Shown here: positions 18,800 through 27,759 of the stretch, one piece after another
How the letters are laid out: every line of letters begins with the position of its first letter
Position numbering within the stretch: position 1 is the stretch's first letter
Assembly (NCBI GenBank): GCA_937967615.1
Contig: CALCMJ010000067.1
Location: 1 to 36,508, forward strand
Source: an uncultured Saprospiraceae bacterium
GTDB taxonomy: Bacteria; Bacteroidota; Bacteroidia; Chitinophagales; Saprospiraceae
DNA: 36,508 nucleotides
Direction: 5' to 3'
Notes under the pieces: model-generated
Databases searched by the model: none
The model's input: the letters and a program-made list of their open reading frames with translations, nothing else
What the model was told of the DNA's origin: nothing
Program-made: the position numbers and the translations under genes

Positions 18800-19783
18800 G
18801 TGACAATAGGGTATAAGTTTTTATCTTTAAACTTTATATCAAAATTCTTAAAATTGGGTTTACTGGCATTTATAGGTTTATTTGTTGTTAGTCTAGCAGT
18901 TCTACTGATTGCCTCAGACAAATTCATTGAAGCAGCAGAAAAGATAGGGCTGTCCTTAGGAATATCTCCATTTGTTATAGGAGTAACAATTGTTGCCTTT
19001 GGGACCTCACTTCCTGAGTTAGCAACTTCTATAGCGTCTGTTTTTAGTGGAAGCTCAGAGATTGTTGCGGGCAATGTGATTGGATCTAATATCACAAATA
19101 TCCTTTTAGTTTTAGGAGTAACAGCTATAGTAGCTAAGGAAATAAAGCTCAATTTTGATGTGATGCAGACTGATATGACTTTTTTAGTAGGTTCTGCATT
19201 CTTGTTATTTTTTGCTCTGAGAGACTCCAATATTAGCATTTTTGAAGCTATCATGTTTCTAATAATTCTAGGCTTTTTTCTTTACAATTCTTTCAGTGGA
19301 GATAAGTCTGCCAAAGAAGATAGGCCAGTGGTAACACCTACTACGTGGTTACTGCTATTAGCCGGAGCTATTTTTGTGTTTTTTGGAGCAAAGTATACCA
19401 TTTTCTCTATGGAAGGCATTTCTAGAATAGTTGGCATAAGTCCTGATATTATTGCACTTACTGGTGTTGCGCTAGGTACGTCATTGCCCGAATTGATAGT
19501 TTCTATAAATGCGAGTAAAAAGGGGAAACATGCAATAGCAGTAGGGAATGTACTGGGATCAAATTTATTTAATACGCTAGGTATTATGAGTGTGCCTAGA
19601 TTTTTTGGGGATCTTAAAATATCTGCCGTAATACAGGATTTTTCAGCTCCGTTTATGGTAGCCGTCACTATTATGTTTTTTCTTGTTTGCCTCAGTAAAT
19701 CTATACATCGTGCTGAGGGAGTTATTTTATTACTCTTCTATATTTATTTTATGGCCGAATTGTTTTTCACAAGCGCTATTTAA
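18800..19783 (+). CDS. Sodium/calcium exchanger-family protein (CaCA superfamily, YrbG-like)
   Basis: A 327-residue inner-membrane antiporter. Two inverted homologous halves each carry the alpha-repeat: GTSLPELATS at 68-77 and GTSLPELIVS at 226-235, with GNVIGSNITNILLVLG and GNVLGSNLFNTLG after them. The two glutamates in the GTSLPE motifs are the ion ligands in the family. About ten membrane segments are expected. The ion pair is not decided by sequence; Ca2+ exchange for Na+ or H+ is the family guess. The start is a GTG at 18800, since no in-frame ATG precedes the first alpha-repeat. Confidence 0.9.
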   Translation: MTIGYKFLSLNFISKFLKLGLLAFIGLFVVSLAVLLIASDKFIEAAEKIGLSLGISPFVIGVTIVAFGTSLPELATSIASVFSGSSEIVAGNVIGSNITNILLVLGVTAIVAKEIKLNFDVMQTDMTFLVGSAFLLFFALRDSNISIFEAIMFLIILGFFLYNSFSGDKSAKEDRPVVTPTTWLLLLAGAIFVFFGAKYTIFSMEGISRIVGISPDIIALTGVALGTSLPELIVSINASKKGKHAIAVGNVLGSNLFNTLGIMSVPRFFGDLKISAVIQDFSAPFMVAVTIMFFLVCLSKSIHRAEGVILLLFYIYFMAELFFTSAI

Positions 19784-19907
19784 GAAAAATTAAATATTAA
19801 TTTAGTCTAATCTAAATATCTCGTTTTTATATCCCTATAAACACAAACAAATCTAAGATCCAAAGCTTATATTTACACTCTAACTTAAAAAACTGCGTTT
19901 ATAGTTT

Positions 19908-21137
19908 ATGAGGAAGTTCTGTTTAATAAAGCCTTATGTTTTCATAGTACTTATTTCAATGTTCTTGGTACAAGAATCAGTAAGTCAAACACTTATACAT
20001 GAGTTTAATTTTGATTCGTGTATTTTGGACGATGCTCAGATGAATGCGACTGTGCCTACAAGTTCATTTGGAAACCCTTTTTGTGATTGCGGTCCTAGTG
20101 GAGATGCAGTATATTTTGATGGTACTGGGGATATGTTATTACTAGATTCCGTGGTGAAAGAGGCATTTGTTAATGATTTTACGCTAAGTTTTTACTTTTG
20201 GGTTGAGGATACGAATAAGCCTTACAACATATTTTCTATTAAAAAAAGTGAATGCTTAGATAGAGACTCAACCATGGCCATCAGATATATTCCAATTTCG
20301 AGAACTATAGAAGTAGATCTGATAAGGACCCTAGGTGATAGACTTTCTATTACTGCTGAGGTCTCAGAAGATAGATGCTGGCATCATTTGGCCTTGACAA
20401 AATCTGGTACAAATTATAGCCTTTTCCTCGATCAAGATTTTATAGAATCCAAGGATCAATTTACCAATTATACGTTCTCAGATACCAGCTCAGTTTTTAT
20501 TGGATTTTCACCTTGCACAAGTACAAGCGAATCACTTTTTACTGGAAGAATTGACGAATTGTTAATCTATGATCAGGCTTTCAATGTCAATAATTTAAAT
20601 AGCTTAAATCTCAATACGGATCAAATTATAACTGAAAACATGACGCTCTTTACAGGGGAAGGCGTTCAAATAGAAACGGGAGGTACTTGCTCAAATAATT
20701 TTAGTTGGAATCCAACAGTTGGCTTAGATGACCCTAACGCATTGGAACCTTTTATTATCCCTCCTGAGTCCACGGAATATGTGCTGAGTATTAATCATGG
20801 ATCTTGCCAAGTGATGGATACCATATTTTTAAATGTAATAACTGAAGAACAATTAGATTGCGACCAACTTCTTTTACCTAAAGCATTTACTCCCAATGGA
20901 GACAATTTAAACGATGAATATGGTATAAGCAATGATTTCATTGTAGACGAACTTAGTTATTTAAAAATATTTGATCGTTGGGGAGCCTTGGTTTTTGAAA
21001 CGAATAATGTGGATGTGAAGTGGGATGGTTCATTTAAAGGAGAACCAATGAATTCAGCTATGTTTGTTTATAAGGCAAAATATATATGTCAGGGTGAAGA
21101 GAAACTTTCTGTAGGAAGTTTTAGTATATTACGATAA
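19908..21137 (+). CDS. Secreted LamG-like protein with type B T9SS sorting domain
   Basis: A 409-residue secreted protein. A signal peptide ends near residue 26 (ESVSQ). A laminin-G/concanavalin-like domain (about 30-225) has the typical AVYFDGTGDMLLLDS start, the CWHHLALTKSGTNYSLFLD core and the GRIDELLIYDQAF end. The last 89 residues are a gliding-motility-associated C-terminal (type B sorting) domain with FTPNGDNLNDEY, LKIFDRWGALVF and WDGSFKGEPM. It is therefore probably exported by T9SS and retained at, or released from, the cell surface. Glycan binding is possible but unproven. It ends 17 bp before the DUF1573 lipoprotein gene. Confidence 0.88.
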   Translation: MRKFCLIKPYVFIVLISMFLVQESVSQTLIHEFNFDSCILDDAQMNATVPTSSFGNPFCDCGPSGDAVYFDGTGDMLLLDSVVKEAFVNDFTLSFYFWVEDTNKPYNIFSIKKSECLDRDSTMAIRYIPISRTIEVDLIRTLGDRLSITAEVSEDRCWHHLALTKSGTNYSLFLDQDFIESKDQFTNYTFSDTSSVFIGFSPCTSTSESLFTGRIDELLIYDQAFNVNNLNSLNLNTDQIITENMTLFTGEGVQIETGGTCSNNFSWNPTVGLDDPNALEPFIIPPESTEYVLSINHGSCQVMDTIFLNVITEEQLDCDQLLLPKAFTPNGDNLNDEYGISNDFIVDELSYLKIFDRWGALVFETNNVDVKWDGSFKGEPMNSAMFVYKAKYICQGEEKLSVGSFSILR

Positions 21138-21154
21138 ATTCTGAGAATCTACCC

Positions 21155-21958
21155 ATGATAAGATCAGGACTTTCATATAGCTTTTTATTGGTTCTAATAT
21201 CAGGACTATTCTCTTGTAAATCTGATACGAAAGAGGTAGTTAAGCGTGTAGATAACCAAGCTAAAGAAATTACATCTCCAGTAGTGGAGACCTCTACAGA
21301 TATTATTGATCACGCACAAGCAGGAGCTACGGAAAATCCAACAGAGGCTGTTTTGCAAGAGGAGTTAACAAAATCTGCTGAACCTCCTGTCTCACAAGAA
21401 AGAAAACAAGTAACTAAGCCAAAGGCCAAAGAGGCACCTATTCAAACAAAACCCAAAGTAATCAGTTACGCAAAACCAGCAATTCAATTTGAAACAAGTA
21501 CATATGATTTTGGAACTTTGGAAGAAGGGGAGACATTTGATTATGCATTTAAATTTAAGAACACAGGAAATGCGCCTCTGGAAATTACATCAGCATCAGG
21601 TACTTGTGGTTGTGCCCAACCAAGTTTTCCTTTTTTAGAAATTCCGCCCGGTGGTACAAATCAAATAGGAGTACATTACAATAGCGTAAATAAAGAAGGT
21701 GATCAAGATCCTGAAATTTATATAACTACGAACATAGATGATAGTAAAATAAAGCTAACATTAACAGGAACAGTAAATGTGTCAGATGAACGTAGAAAAG
21801 AAAAAGAAGAAGCCATTGCTAAACAGAAAAAAGCAATAGCGGAAGCAGCAGCAATAGCAAAGAAAAAAAGAGAAGAAAAGGAAAAGATTATTAAGGCGCG
21901 AGTTGATAGTATTCTTCAGGCGGAAAAAGATACTAGCAAAACAATTAATCCTAAATAG
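21155..21958 (+). CDS. DUF1573 (ASH-like) lipoprotein
   Basis: A 267-residue lipoprotein. The lipobox LFSC places the lipid-carrying cysteine at C21. A charged low-complexity spacer (about 22-105) leads to an immunoglobulin-like DUF1573 domain (about 106-205) with the hallmark TYDFGTLEEGE, FKFKNTGNAPLEI and GTCGCAQPSFP. The C-terminal tail (210-260) is rich in Lys, Glu and Ala and is probably a coiled coil. DUF1573 proteins are common in Bacteroidota but have no settled function. It lies 17 bp behind the LamG T9SS substrate, so the two are likely co-expressed. Confidence 0.85.
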   Translation: MIRSGLSYSFLLVLISGLFSCKSDTKEVVKRVDNQAKEITSPVVETSTDIIDHAQAGATENPTEAVLQEELTKSAEPPVSQERKQVTKPKAKEAPIQTKPKVISYAKPAIQFETSTYDFGTLEEGETFDYAFKFKNTGNAPLEITSASGTCGCAQPSFPFLEIPPGGTNQIGVHYNSVNKEGDQDPEIYITTNIDDSKIKLTLTGTVNVSDERRKEKEEAIAKQKKAIAEAAAIAKKKREEKEKIIKARVDSILQAEKDTSKTINPK

Positions 21959-21984
21959 TTAACTATTAACTATTAGCAAATAAA

Positions 21985-22446
21985 TCATTTGGAAATTCTA
22001 CTCTTTGCAATAGAATCAAGTTCAGAGCTTATAAAGTAGTCCAAACAATGTGCGATTACTCTTTTTCCACTCATATCTTTGAAGTCAGGATTTGTCACTA
22101 GCCAAGTCTGTTTTAAATACAGGGAATCTTCGATAATTGTATTCCGTATATTATCTGACAAGCTATCAATATATGTATAAGTGGGGATGTCAAAAGGAAA
22201 GTCAAAAATCATTATTTCTTCTTTCAGGATTTCATTAATAGAACTAGAATTATTGTAGCCAGATTTTAGACAATCACGAAAAACTAAATATTTGAAAAGA
22301 CTGATATCTTGATAAATTTCATTTATATGCCCATGATTTAATTTTGACGAGAAGTCCGGTTTAGAATTTTTTGGAACATTATACATCGCTTTTTTGGCAC
22401 AAGAAAATGGTGTTAAGAGCGCAATTATAATTATCAGGTATTTCAT
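21985..22446 (-). CDS. Small lipoprotein of unknown function, possibly Tai4-like
   Basis: A 153-residue protein. MKYLIIIIALLTPFSC gives a lipoprotein signal with C16. The mature part has two further cysteines: C59 in FRDCLKSGY and C134 in IAHCLDYFISSELDSIAKS. The spacing and the final Cys-Leu-Asp-x-x-x-Ser-x-Glu-Leu pattern remind me of the Tai4 family of type VI amidase immunity proteins. That likeness is from memory and weak. No amidase effector or T6SS gene is in the window. It is convergent with the DUF1573 gene. Confidence 0.65.
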   Translation of the reverse strand: MKYLIIIIALLTPFSCAKKAMYNVPKNSKPDFSSKLNHGHINEIYQDISLFKYLVFRDCLKSGYNNSSSINEILKEEIMIFDFPFDIPTYTYIDSLSDNIRNTIIEDSLYLKQTWLVTNPDFKDMSGKRVIAHCLDYFISSELDSIAKSRISK

Positions 22447-22615
22447 TAATTTGATTTAAATTCCAAAAATGAGCTTTTGAATATAAACGAAGCCATTTAT
22501 AGAATAGTTTTATCATTGCATGGATCTAATCTAGGTACTAGGGTTTTATTCAAGCGAGGAACAAGAGATGTAGAGCAACAAAAGAAGAGTAATATGATTT
22601 ATATAAAATGCAAAA

Positions 22616-22735
22616 CCCCTTGCGTGAGGGGCAGTAAGGGCGCGCCTGCGCGGTCTAGGTGTAGCCTAGACGAAACCCCTGGATGGCCCGACCTATGTCA
22701 CGAGCTGGTGAGAGACATAGGTCACGCCCAAAAAT
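22616..22735 (-). repeat. Dispersed GC-rich palindromic repeat element
   Basis: A 120-bp GC-rich island in AT-rich DNA, packed with hairpins: CCCCT/AGGGG (22616-22631), GTCTAGG/CCTAGAC (22653-22671) and ACCTATGTC/GACATAGGT (22691-22722). The minus-strand reading starts TTTGGGCGTG, like position 1 of the window, and includes CTAGACCGCGCAGGCGC, shared with 7885-7903. It fits a multi-copy non-coding element with conserved ends and variable stems. An 89-codon open frame crosses it, but I do not regard that as a gene. Confidence 0.65.
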
Positions 22736-22740
22736 ATCTT

Positions 22741-23475
22741 CTATAGTTTTAAACTCAATCCTAATTTCAGCGTATGCACATTCCCTTGACCAAATTCTCC
22801 ATAGATTCCAATCTGAGGCGTTAAGTAATATCTTGCACCTACAGACCCGTAGTAAATAAAATCAGGTACTTCTACATTAAGCCCTAACTGTTCTGAAGCT
22901 GTATTAAGAGCTTCTTCAGTGATCGTTTCTCTGTTATTAATACTGTAGCCCAAATAGGTACTTACATAGGTGTCAATCTTATCTACTAGAGGTCGTGAGT
23001 ACATCAACTTTCCTCCAAAGCTCAACACATTCACCCTTTCTTGAACGTCTGTAGTTGTATTTTCAGGACAATTTATTCCAAGTGTAGAACAAAGAATTTC
23101 ATCTACTCCTAAACTTGACAGCAATCCACCTATATCAACACCAAGGCCATCTAAACCTGTAGAAAGGGCGCTGAGTGTAGATGATTGTGTTGCGTCCACT
23201 CTGTAATAACCAGCAAAAGCACCTATGCGAATTTGATTCGTTACCGCGTAGTCGTATGATAGGTTAAGAGAAGGGGAGGGTTCACCTCCACCTGATTGTC
23301 CAAAAAGGGAAAACGCAAAATCTTGTGTATTTAAGATACCAATGTTAGCATTAATTTGCTGCTCACCTTTAATGAGATAATAACTAGATAGCTCGCGAGT
23401 GGTAGTTTCTTGCGAAAAAAGTTGTGCCTGGCACGCAATAAGGATGCCTATGAAAAGTCCAAGTTTCTTTAGCAT
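22741..23475 (-). CDS. Outer-membrane beta-barrel protein next to the T9SS adhesin
   Basis: A 244-residue exported protein. The signal peptide MLKKLGLFIGILIACQAQLFSQ is followed by alternating hydrophobic strands (INANIGILN, SLNLSYDYAV, IRIGAFAGYYRV, YVSTYLGYSI, YYGSVGARYYLTPQIGIYGEFGQG) and an end KLGLSLKL, as in small opacity-type barrels. I chose the ATG at 23475; the frame extends to a TTG at 23502, but that start would give a poorer signal peptide. A Cys pair (in ILCSTLGINCPE) probably sits in an extracellular loop. It starts 66 bp after the adhesin gene on the same strand. It lacks the opening motif of the PorP/SprF family. Confidence 0.8.
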   Translation of the reverse strand: MLKKLGLFIGILIACQAQLFSQETTTRELSSYYLIKGEQQINANIGILNTQDFAFSLFGQSGGGEPSPSLNLSYDYAVTNQIRIGAFAGYYRVDATQSSTLSALSTGLDGLGVDIGGLLSSLGVDEILCSTLGINCPENTTTDVQERVNVLSFGGKLMYSRPLVDKIDTYVSTYLGYSINNRETITEEALNTASEQLGLNVEVPDFIYYGSVGARYYLTPQIGIYGEFGQGNVHTLKLGLSLKL

Positions 23476-23541
23476 GAGATATGATTTTTCTTTAAGACGC
23501 AAAGAAACTATTAAAGTAGCACATTGTCAAGCTACTCCTGA

Positions 23542-26500
23542 TTATCTAAGTAATGTAACAGAGCCTTTGTAAGTAAATTCATAATCGTCAATGAAAGTAA
23601 TCTTCGCTAGGTAAACATATACCCCAGGTTGTAATTGTCTTCCTTTGAGTGTGCCATCCCATGCTGCAGATCCATCTGGTCCAGCCGCCTTAGTTCCGGC
23701 ATCAAATACTTGATTTCCCCAACGGTCAAAGATTCTGAAAGATTCAATATCCTTTACGCCTCTTCCTGTATTGATTTTAAATTCATCATTTTGGCCATCA
23801 CCATTTGGAGAAAATATATTACTGATAAATACATTTCTGTCAGTCTTTATAGAAACATTGATATCGTCAAATCCTCTACATCCATTTATATCAATTACGG
23901 TAACTCCATAAGTAATGTTTTGTTCAGGTGTAACAATAACCACTGAACAATTATCTGTCTTACAATCAAGGAACGTAAACGGATTCCAATTTATAGAGTC
24001 AATAGGCTCCTGTGAATCTATATTTACGTTGAGGACAGTAGTAGTATCTCCAAGATCTACAATTATGTCTGGACCTAGGTCTACTACAACAGGAGCAGGT
24101 TGTGTCACTTCCATAGTTTCTTGTGCAGAACAACCAGCCTCATCAAACACCGTTATGTTATACATTCCAGCTACAACATTAATGCATGAGTCTATAGGGA
24201 CAGGTAAACCAAAATTCACACTGAATCTATAGTTAGTTCCAGTTCCACCAGAGACATTTTCTATTTCAATACATGTGCTGCCTCCAAAACAATCTGGTTC
24301 TTCAGGAGGCACAGTGTTAAAGCTTAAAGCTTGTGGAGCAACAATATCATAACAGGCAGAATCTGAACAGCCTTCTGTATCCGTTACTGTCACGCAATAT
24401 GTTCCTACACCTAGGTTGTCAGCAATTGCAGTTGTGGAAACTGAGTTTGTCCAATCGTAATCCAATGCTCCTGCATTTCCTCCTGTAACACTAACACCAA
24501 TCATTGCTGAATTCCCATCTGCACAGCTCAAATTTAATGTTGTGAACGGATCTATTTCCACAACCATACTGTCTGGCTGTTCTATCAAAACCGAATCAAT
24601 TATTGTACATCCAGGATTTGATTCATCTGTTATTTCTATATAGTGAATACCAGCTGAAAGGTTTGAGTTTGTGTTTCCTACACTTCCATCGGTTAACCAG
24701 TTAAACGTATAATTTCCATTAGGGGCAAATCCACCTTCGGCAACAATGCTTGCTTCACCATTTGCAATCCCATAGCAAGAAGTTGCAGTAAAGCTGCTTG
24801 CGGTGCTCGATAAACTTATAGGTTCTACTGTTCCTATTTCAAAAAATATTGTATCAGACGCACACAAACCATCACTGGCTATTACCCAATTTGTACCTAC
24901 ATCTAACATGGTTGCATTTCCGAACGTACCAAACTCGGTTTCTCCAGAAGACCATAAGAAATCATACAATTGTGTACCGCCTACTATTTCTGCAAGTGCT
25001 TGTCCGTTTGCTGCTCCAAAACAACTCACTTCTTTTGTTAAATTTACTTCTACTTCAAGACGTTCAGGACATGGTACTTCTACTGTAGGTAAAATAAAAG
25101 TACATCCGTCTGAGTCTGTCACTGAAATTCCATCAAAGTTTCCGCATGGAATTGCTGGTAATATAAAGTTTGTAGAAATTCCATTTGGATGATTCCATTC
25201 CATCGTATAGCCCATACCTGATCCACCAGAAACCAGCAGGTTTATTGACCCATCTGTGCCGTTAGGGCAGGTAGGTGGATTTGTTACAACTTGTACGTCA
25301 AGTGTACCTGCATTTGAAATGGTCGCAGTTGCAACTTGAGAGCAATTACCATCTAAGTCAGTTACAGTAACCGTATAAAATCCCGCAGGAACATTATTTA
25401 CTATCGCAGTATTTCCAACTGTGTCTCCATCTACGTCAGTCCATTCAATTTGTAAATTGGATCCTCCGCTTATAATTGTTACTTCTAAGGTTCCACCTGC
25501 TCCTGTACCATCACAATCTATAGAGCTATTACTTGCTTGAATAATTAGAGGCTCAGATCCTGTTATTTCAAACGTTGCTATTTTTTCGCAGTTGAGATCG
25601 TCAGTGATTGTAACCTCATACATGCCTGGCACAACATTGTCAATTCTGTTTGTCATGTTCCCGTTATCCCATTCGTAAGATAGGGCAGGGGTGCCTCCAG
25701 TTACGATGACTTCAACAAAGGAATTGTTTCCATCACAATCTGGTCCTGCTGAATTTTGTTGAATGATGAGTTCGGGTGAAGTTATAATTTCGAAATTAAT
25801 TGTATCCAAACACCCTGTGTTATCTTCTTGTAAGACTAGATTATAAACACCAGGAGGAATCTCATTAAAAATATACGTGTTCATACCAAGAACGCCTTGG
25901 TCACCACCTAAAACAAGATCAAAAGACTCGTCATACATTTTGAATAAGGGGTGATCAGCAGGGCCTCCTGTAGTGTTAAACGCAGACACTCTAAACTGCC
26001 CAAATCCTTCACCACAATCGTGTTGAAAAACCTCAAAGACAAAATCTAGTTCGCCTGCGGCGTTGACATCAATTGTGTCTAAGAGCCGGCATCCAAAGGC
26101 ATCTATAACTTCTATAGGGTAATCACCAGACTTAACAAAATTATCAGTCCACTTTGAAGCCAATGGTCCATTGATAAAATATTGGTCTCCTGGTTGAACA
26201 GGCGTACCTCCTACGGGAGTAATACATAGAATCCCATCAACAGCTCCAGGACAACTTGGTTCTTGAACAATGTCTACAATGAGAGACATGGGTGTTGTCA
26301 TTAACGTAACATCTTGGATCACTTTACAACCATCATTATCTGTAACAGTAACAGAGTAAAGTCCATTACACAGTCCTGAGATAGTATCCACATTAAAGAT
26401 AAAATTTGACCATTCTACAGTATAATCTGTCCTGTTGATGTTAGTTATTCTTATTTCTCCATTGCAGATGTAATCACATGCAGTAGGGATGAGTTCCAAA

Positions 26501-27333
26501 TCATAAGTAAGTGGGTCTCCAAACTGAATAGGAACTGGCAAACTCGTAATTGTACCAGCAGCATCCATTACTGAAATTGAGATAGCTCCTGGAGCTAGAC
26601 CACAAATAGTTGTGTCATGTCCTTCTGGAAAACCAGATATAAATCCTAAAGGTGTATTAATATCATAGGGAGGAACACCTCCACCAATTGAAAAAGTAAT
26701 GCATCCATCCATTGCATTCGTTGCACAGGAAGTTGCATTTATTGTTAAATCTGGACAGGCAATGCTAATACCATCGCCTGAAAGATTAAAAAGAATTGAA
26801 TCCAGTGCGCAAGTAGGCTGGGTAATTTCAAAATTCACTCCAGCATCTATATCAGTTACATTATCAGTCATAATGAGTGGACTGAAATCAGCACAATTCC
26901 CTACCGCTTCAAAACATAGACTAATCATTGTACTGCCATCTTCTAAACAGGTTCCTACGCCGGATGCTGTCCAGATAAGTCCATAGTTCCCATTTGTTAT
27001 TTCACCAACATTTTGTCCAAAGGATCCATCTGAGGGTAAATCTGTAGTTGAGAAATCTGCATTTACAAATGCGATAACATTGGGGTCAAATGAAATTGAA
27101 AATTGTAGAGCTGAGATTGCGACGAAGTTTGACACATCTAAGTCAAGGCAAAACATATCGCCCGTATTTATTACAGCAGGTATATTTGAAAAGTTTAATT
27201 CAGGGTAAACATCATATTCTGCATCGCAGTCAAATCCGGGAGGAGGGTCTGGACATTGAATTACTTGAGCATTAATTCCTAAGGCACAAAAAACAACAAA
27301 TACAATCGCAAAAAGCTTTTTCAATATGTTCAT
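23542..27333 (-). CDS. Large cell-surface adhesin: cohesin-like domain, SprB-like repeats, type B T9SS sorting domain
   Basis: A 1263-residue secreted protein. The signal peptide ends at INA22. Residues about 45-165 look like a cohesin-type domain (NTGDMFCLDLDVSNF, ALQFSISFDPNVIAF, MISLCFEAVG). From about 200 to 1130 come at least seven SprB-like repeats with a GG-T and Y-x-W core, for example VTGGTPALSYEWDNG followed by PGMYEVTITDDLNC, each rich in Cys. The last 98 residues are a gliding-motility-associated sorting domain (IFSPNGDGQNDEF, FRIFDRWGNQVF, WDGTLKGRQLQPGVYVY). SprB is the mobile adhesin of gliding Flavobacterium; whether this one moves is unknown. I chose the ATG at 27333 because the upstream TTG at 27363 lies inside the -7 promoter element. 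Confidence 0.9.
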   Translation of the reverse strand: MNILKKLFAIVFVVFCALGINAQVIQCPDPPPGFDCDAEYDVYPELNFSNIPAVINTGDMFCLDLDVSNFVAISALQFSISFDPNVIAFVNADFSTTDLPSDGSFGQNVGEITNGNYGLIWTASGVGTCLEDGSTMISLCFEAVGNCADFSPLIMTDNVTDIDAGVNFEITQPTCALDSILFNLSGDGISIACPDLTINATSCATNAMDGCITFSIGGGVPPYDINTPLGFISGFPEGHDTTICGLAPGAISISVMDAAGTITSLPVPIQFGDPLTYDLELIPTACDYICNGEIRITNINRTDYTVEWSNFIFNVDTISGLCNGLYSVTVTDNDGCKVIQDVTLMTTPMSLIVDIVQEPSCPGAVDGILCITPVGGTPVQPGDQYFINGPLASKWTDNFVKSGDYPIEVIDAFGCRLLDTIDVNAAGELDFVFEVFQHDCGEGFGQFRVSAFNTTGGPADHPLFKMYDESFDLVLGGDQGVLGMNTYIFNEIPPGVYNLVLQEDNTGCLDTINFEIITSPELIIQQNSAGPDCDGNNSFVEVIVTGGTPALSYEWDNGNMTNRIDNVVPGMYEVTITDDLNCEKIATFEITGSEPLIIQASNSSIDCDGTGAGGTLEVTIISGGSNLQIEWTDVDGDTVGNTAIVNNVPAGFYTVTVTDLDGNCSQVATATISNAGTLDVQVVTNPPTCPNGTDGSINLLVSGGSGMGYTMEWNHPNGISTNFILPAIPCGNFDGISVTDSDGCTFILPTVEVPCPERLEVEVNLTKEVSCFGAANGQALAEIVGGTQLYDFLWSSGETEFGTFGNATMLDVGTNWVIASDGLCASDTIFFEIGTVEPISLSSTASSFTATSCYGIANGEASIVAEGGFAPNGNYTFNWLTDGSVGNTNSNLSAGIHYIEITDESNPGCTIIDSVLIEQPDSMVVEIDPFTTLNLSCADGNSAMIGVSVTGGNAGALDYDWTNSVSTTAIADNLGVGTYCVTVTDTEGCSDSACYDIVAPQALSFNTVPPEEPDCFGGSTCIEIENVSGGTGTNYRFSVNFGLPVPIDSCINVVAGMYNITVFDEAGCSAQETMEVTQPAPVVVDLGPDIIVDLGDTTTVLNVNIDSQEPIDSINWNPFTFLDCKTDNCSVVIVTPEQNITYGVTVIDINGCRGFDDINVSIKTDRNVFISNIFSPNGDGQNDEFKINTGRGVKDIESFRIFDRWGNQVFDAGTKAAGPDGSAAWDGTLKGRQLQPGVYVYLAKITFIDDYEFTYKGSVTLLR

Positions 27334-27360
27334 AGCAAATCCAATGGTTAATAACGGATG

Positions 27361-27368
27361 CAAATATA
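27361..27368 (-). promoter_or_regulatory. Predicted -7 element of the adhesin operon
   Basis: The minus strand reads TATATTTG, a full TAnnTTTG match, 28 bases before the chosen ATG of the adhesin. No good -33 TTTG is visible at the expected distance. Confidence 0.45.
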
Positions 27369-27759
27369 AAAGAAAACAGTAATATGTGTGACTTTTGCTA
27401 GAAGTAGAAGGGATTAATTTCTACTGAAAAACCCATAAAATAAACGGGTTTTACTCATTGTTATTGCAAAAGTACAACTCTCAGCTAATATTACAACTAG
27501 CTTTAATTAGATATATTATTCTTCCAAAATGCTGCATCGATTTTGATTTATTTTTAACTATTGTCTAAACAGGTAATTAATAAGACATATAAATGAACTC
27601 AAATAGGGTGTTAAAAATGTATTGGGCGAAATAACTACTGATTATCAATAAGTTATATGAACTATTCATCTTAAAACTAAGGGCCTTCCTTAAAAGAAAG
27701 ACCCTTAACCTGCAAACTATAATCGTATCCTCTGAAAAATCTTGGGATGGGGCACCATT
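27369..27759. other. Intergenic region between the adhesin and thioredoxin-SPOR genes
   Basis: About 390 bp without a gene. It holds the upstream region of the adhesin promoter and, near 27671-27706, the hairpin terminator of the thioredoxin-SPOR gene. The remaining AT-rich stretch (27400-27660) shows nothing I can interpret. Confidence 0.5.
27671..27706 (-). terminator. Hairpin terminator of the thioredoxin-SPOR gene
   Basis: On the minus strand AAGGGTCTTTC (27706-27696) pairs with GGAAGGCCCTT (27689-27679) over 11 positions including two G-T wobbles, around the loop TTTTAA. A modest T-run (AGTTTTAA) follows. On the plus strand the wobbles become mismatches, so the hairpin favours minus-strand RNA. 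Confidence 0.7.

Noticed and set aside
22477-22746. Plus-strand open frame of 89 codons
   Set aside because: It runs through the GC-rich hairpin element and gives a Cys/Arg/Gly-rich peptide with no family pattern. The composition comes from the repeat, not from coding selection.
27334-27363. Upstream TTG start for the adhesin gene
   Set aside because: It lies within the predicted -7 element, and the signal peptide begins cleanly at the ATG at 27333.
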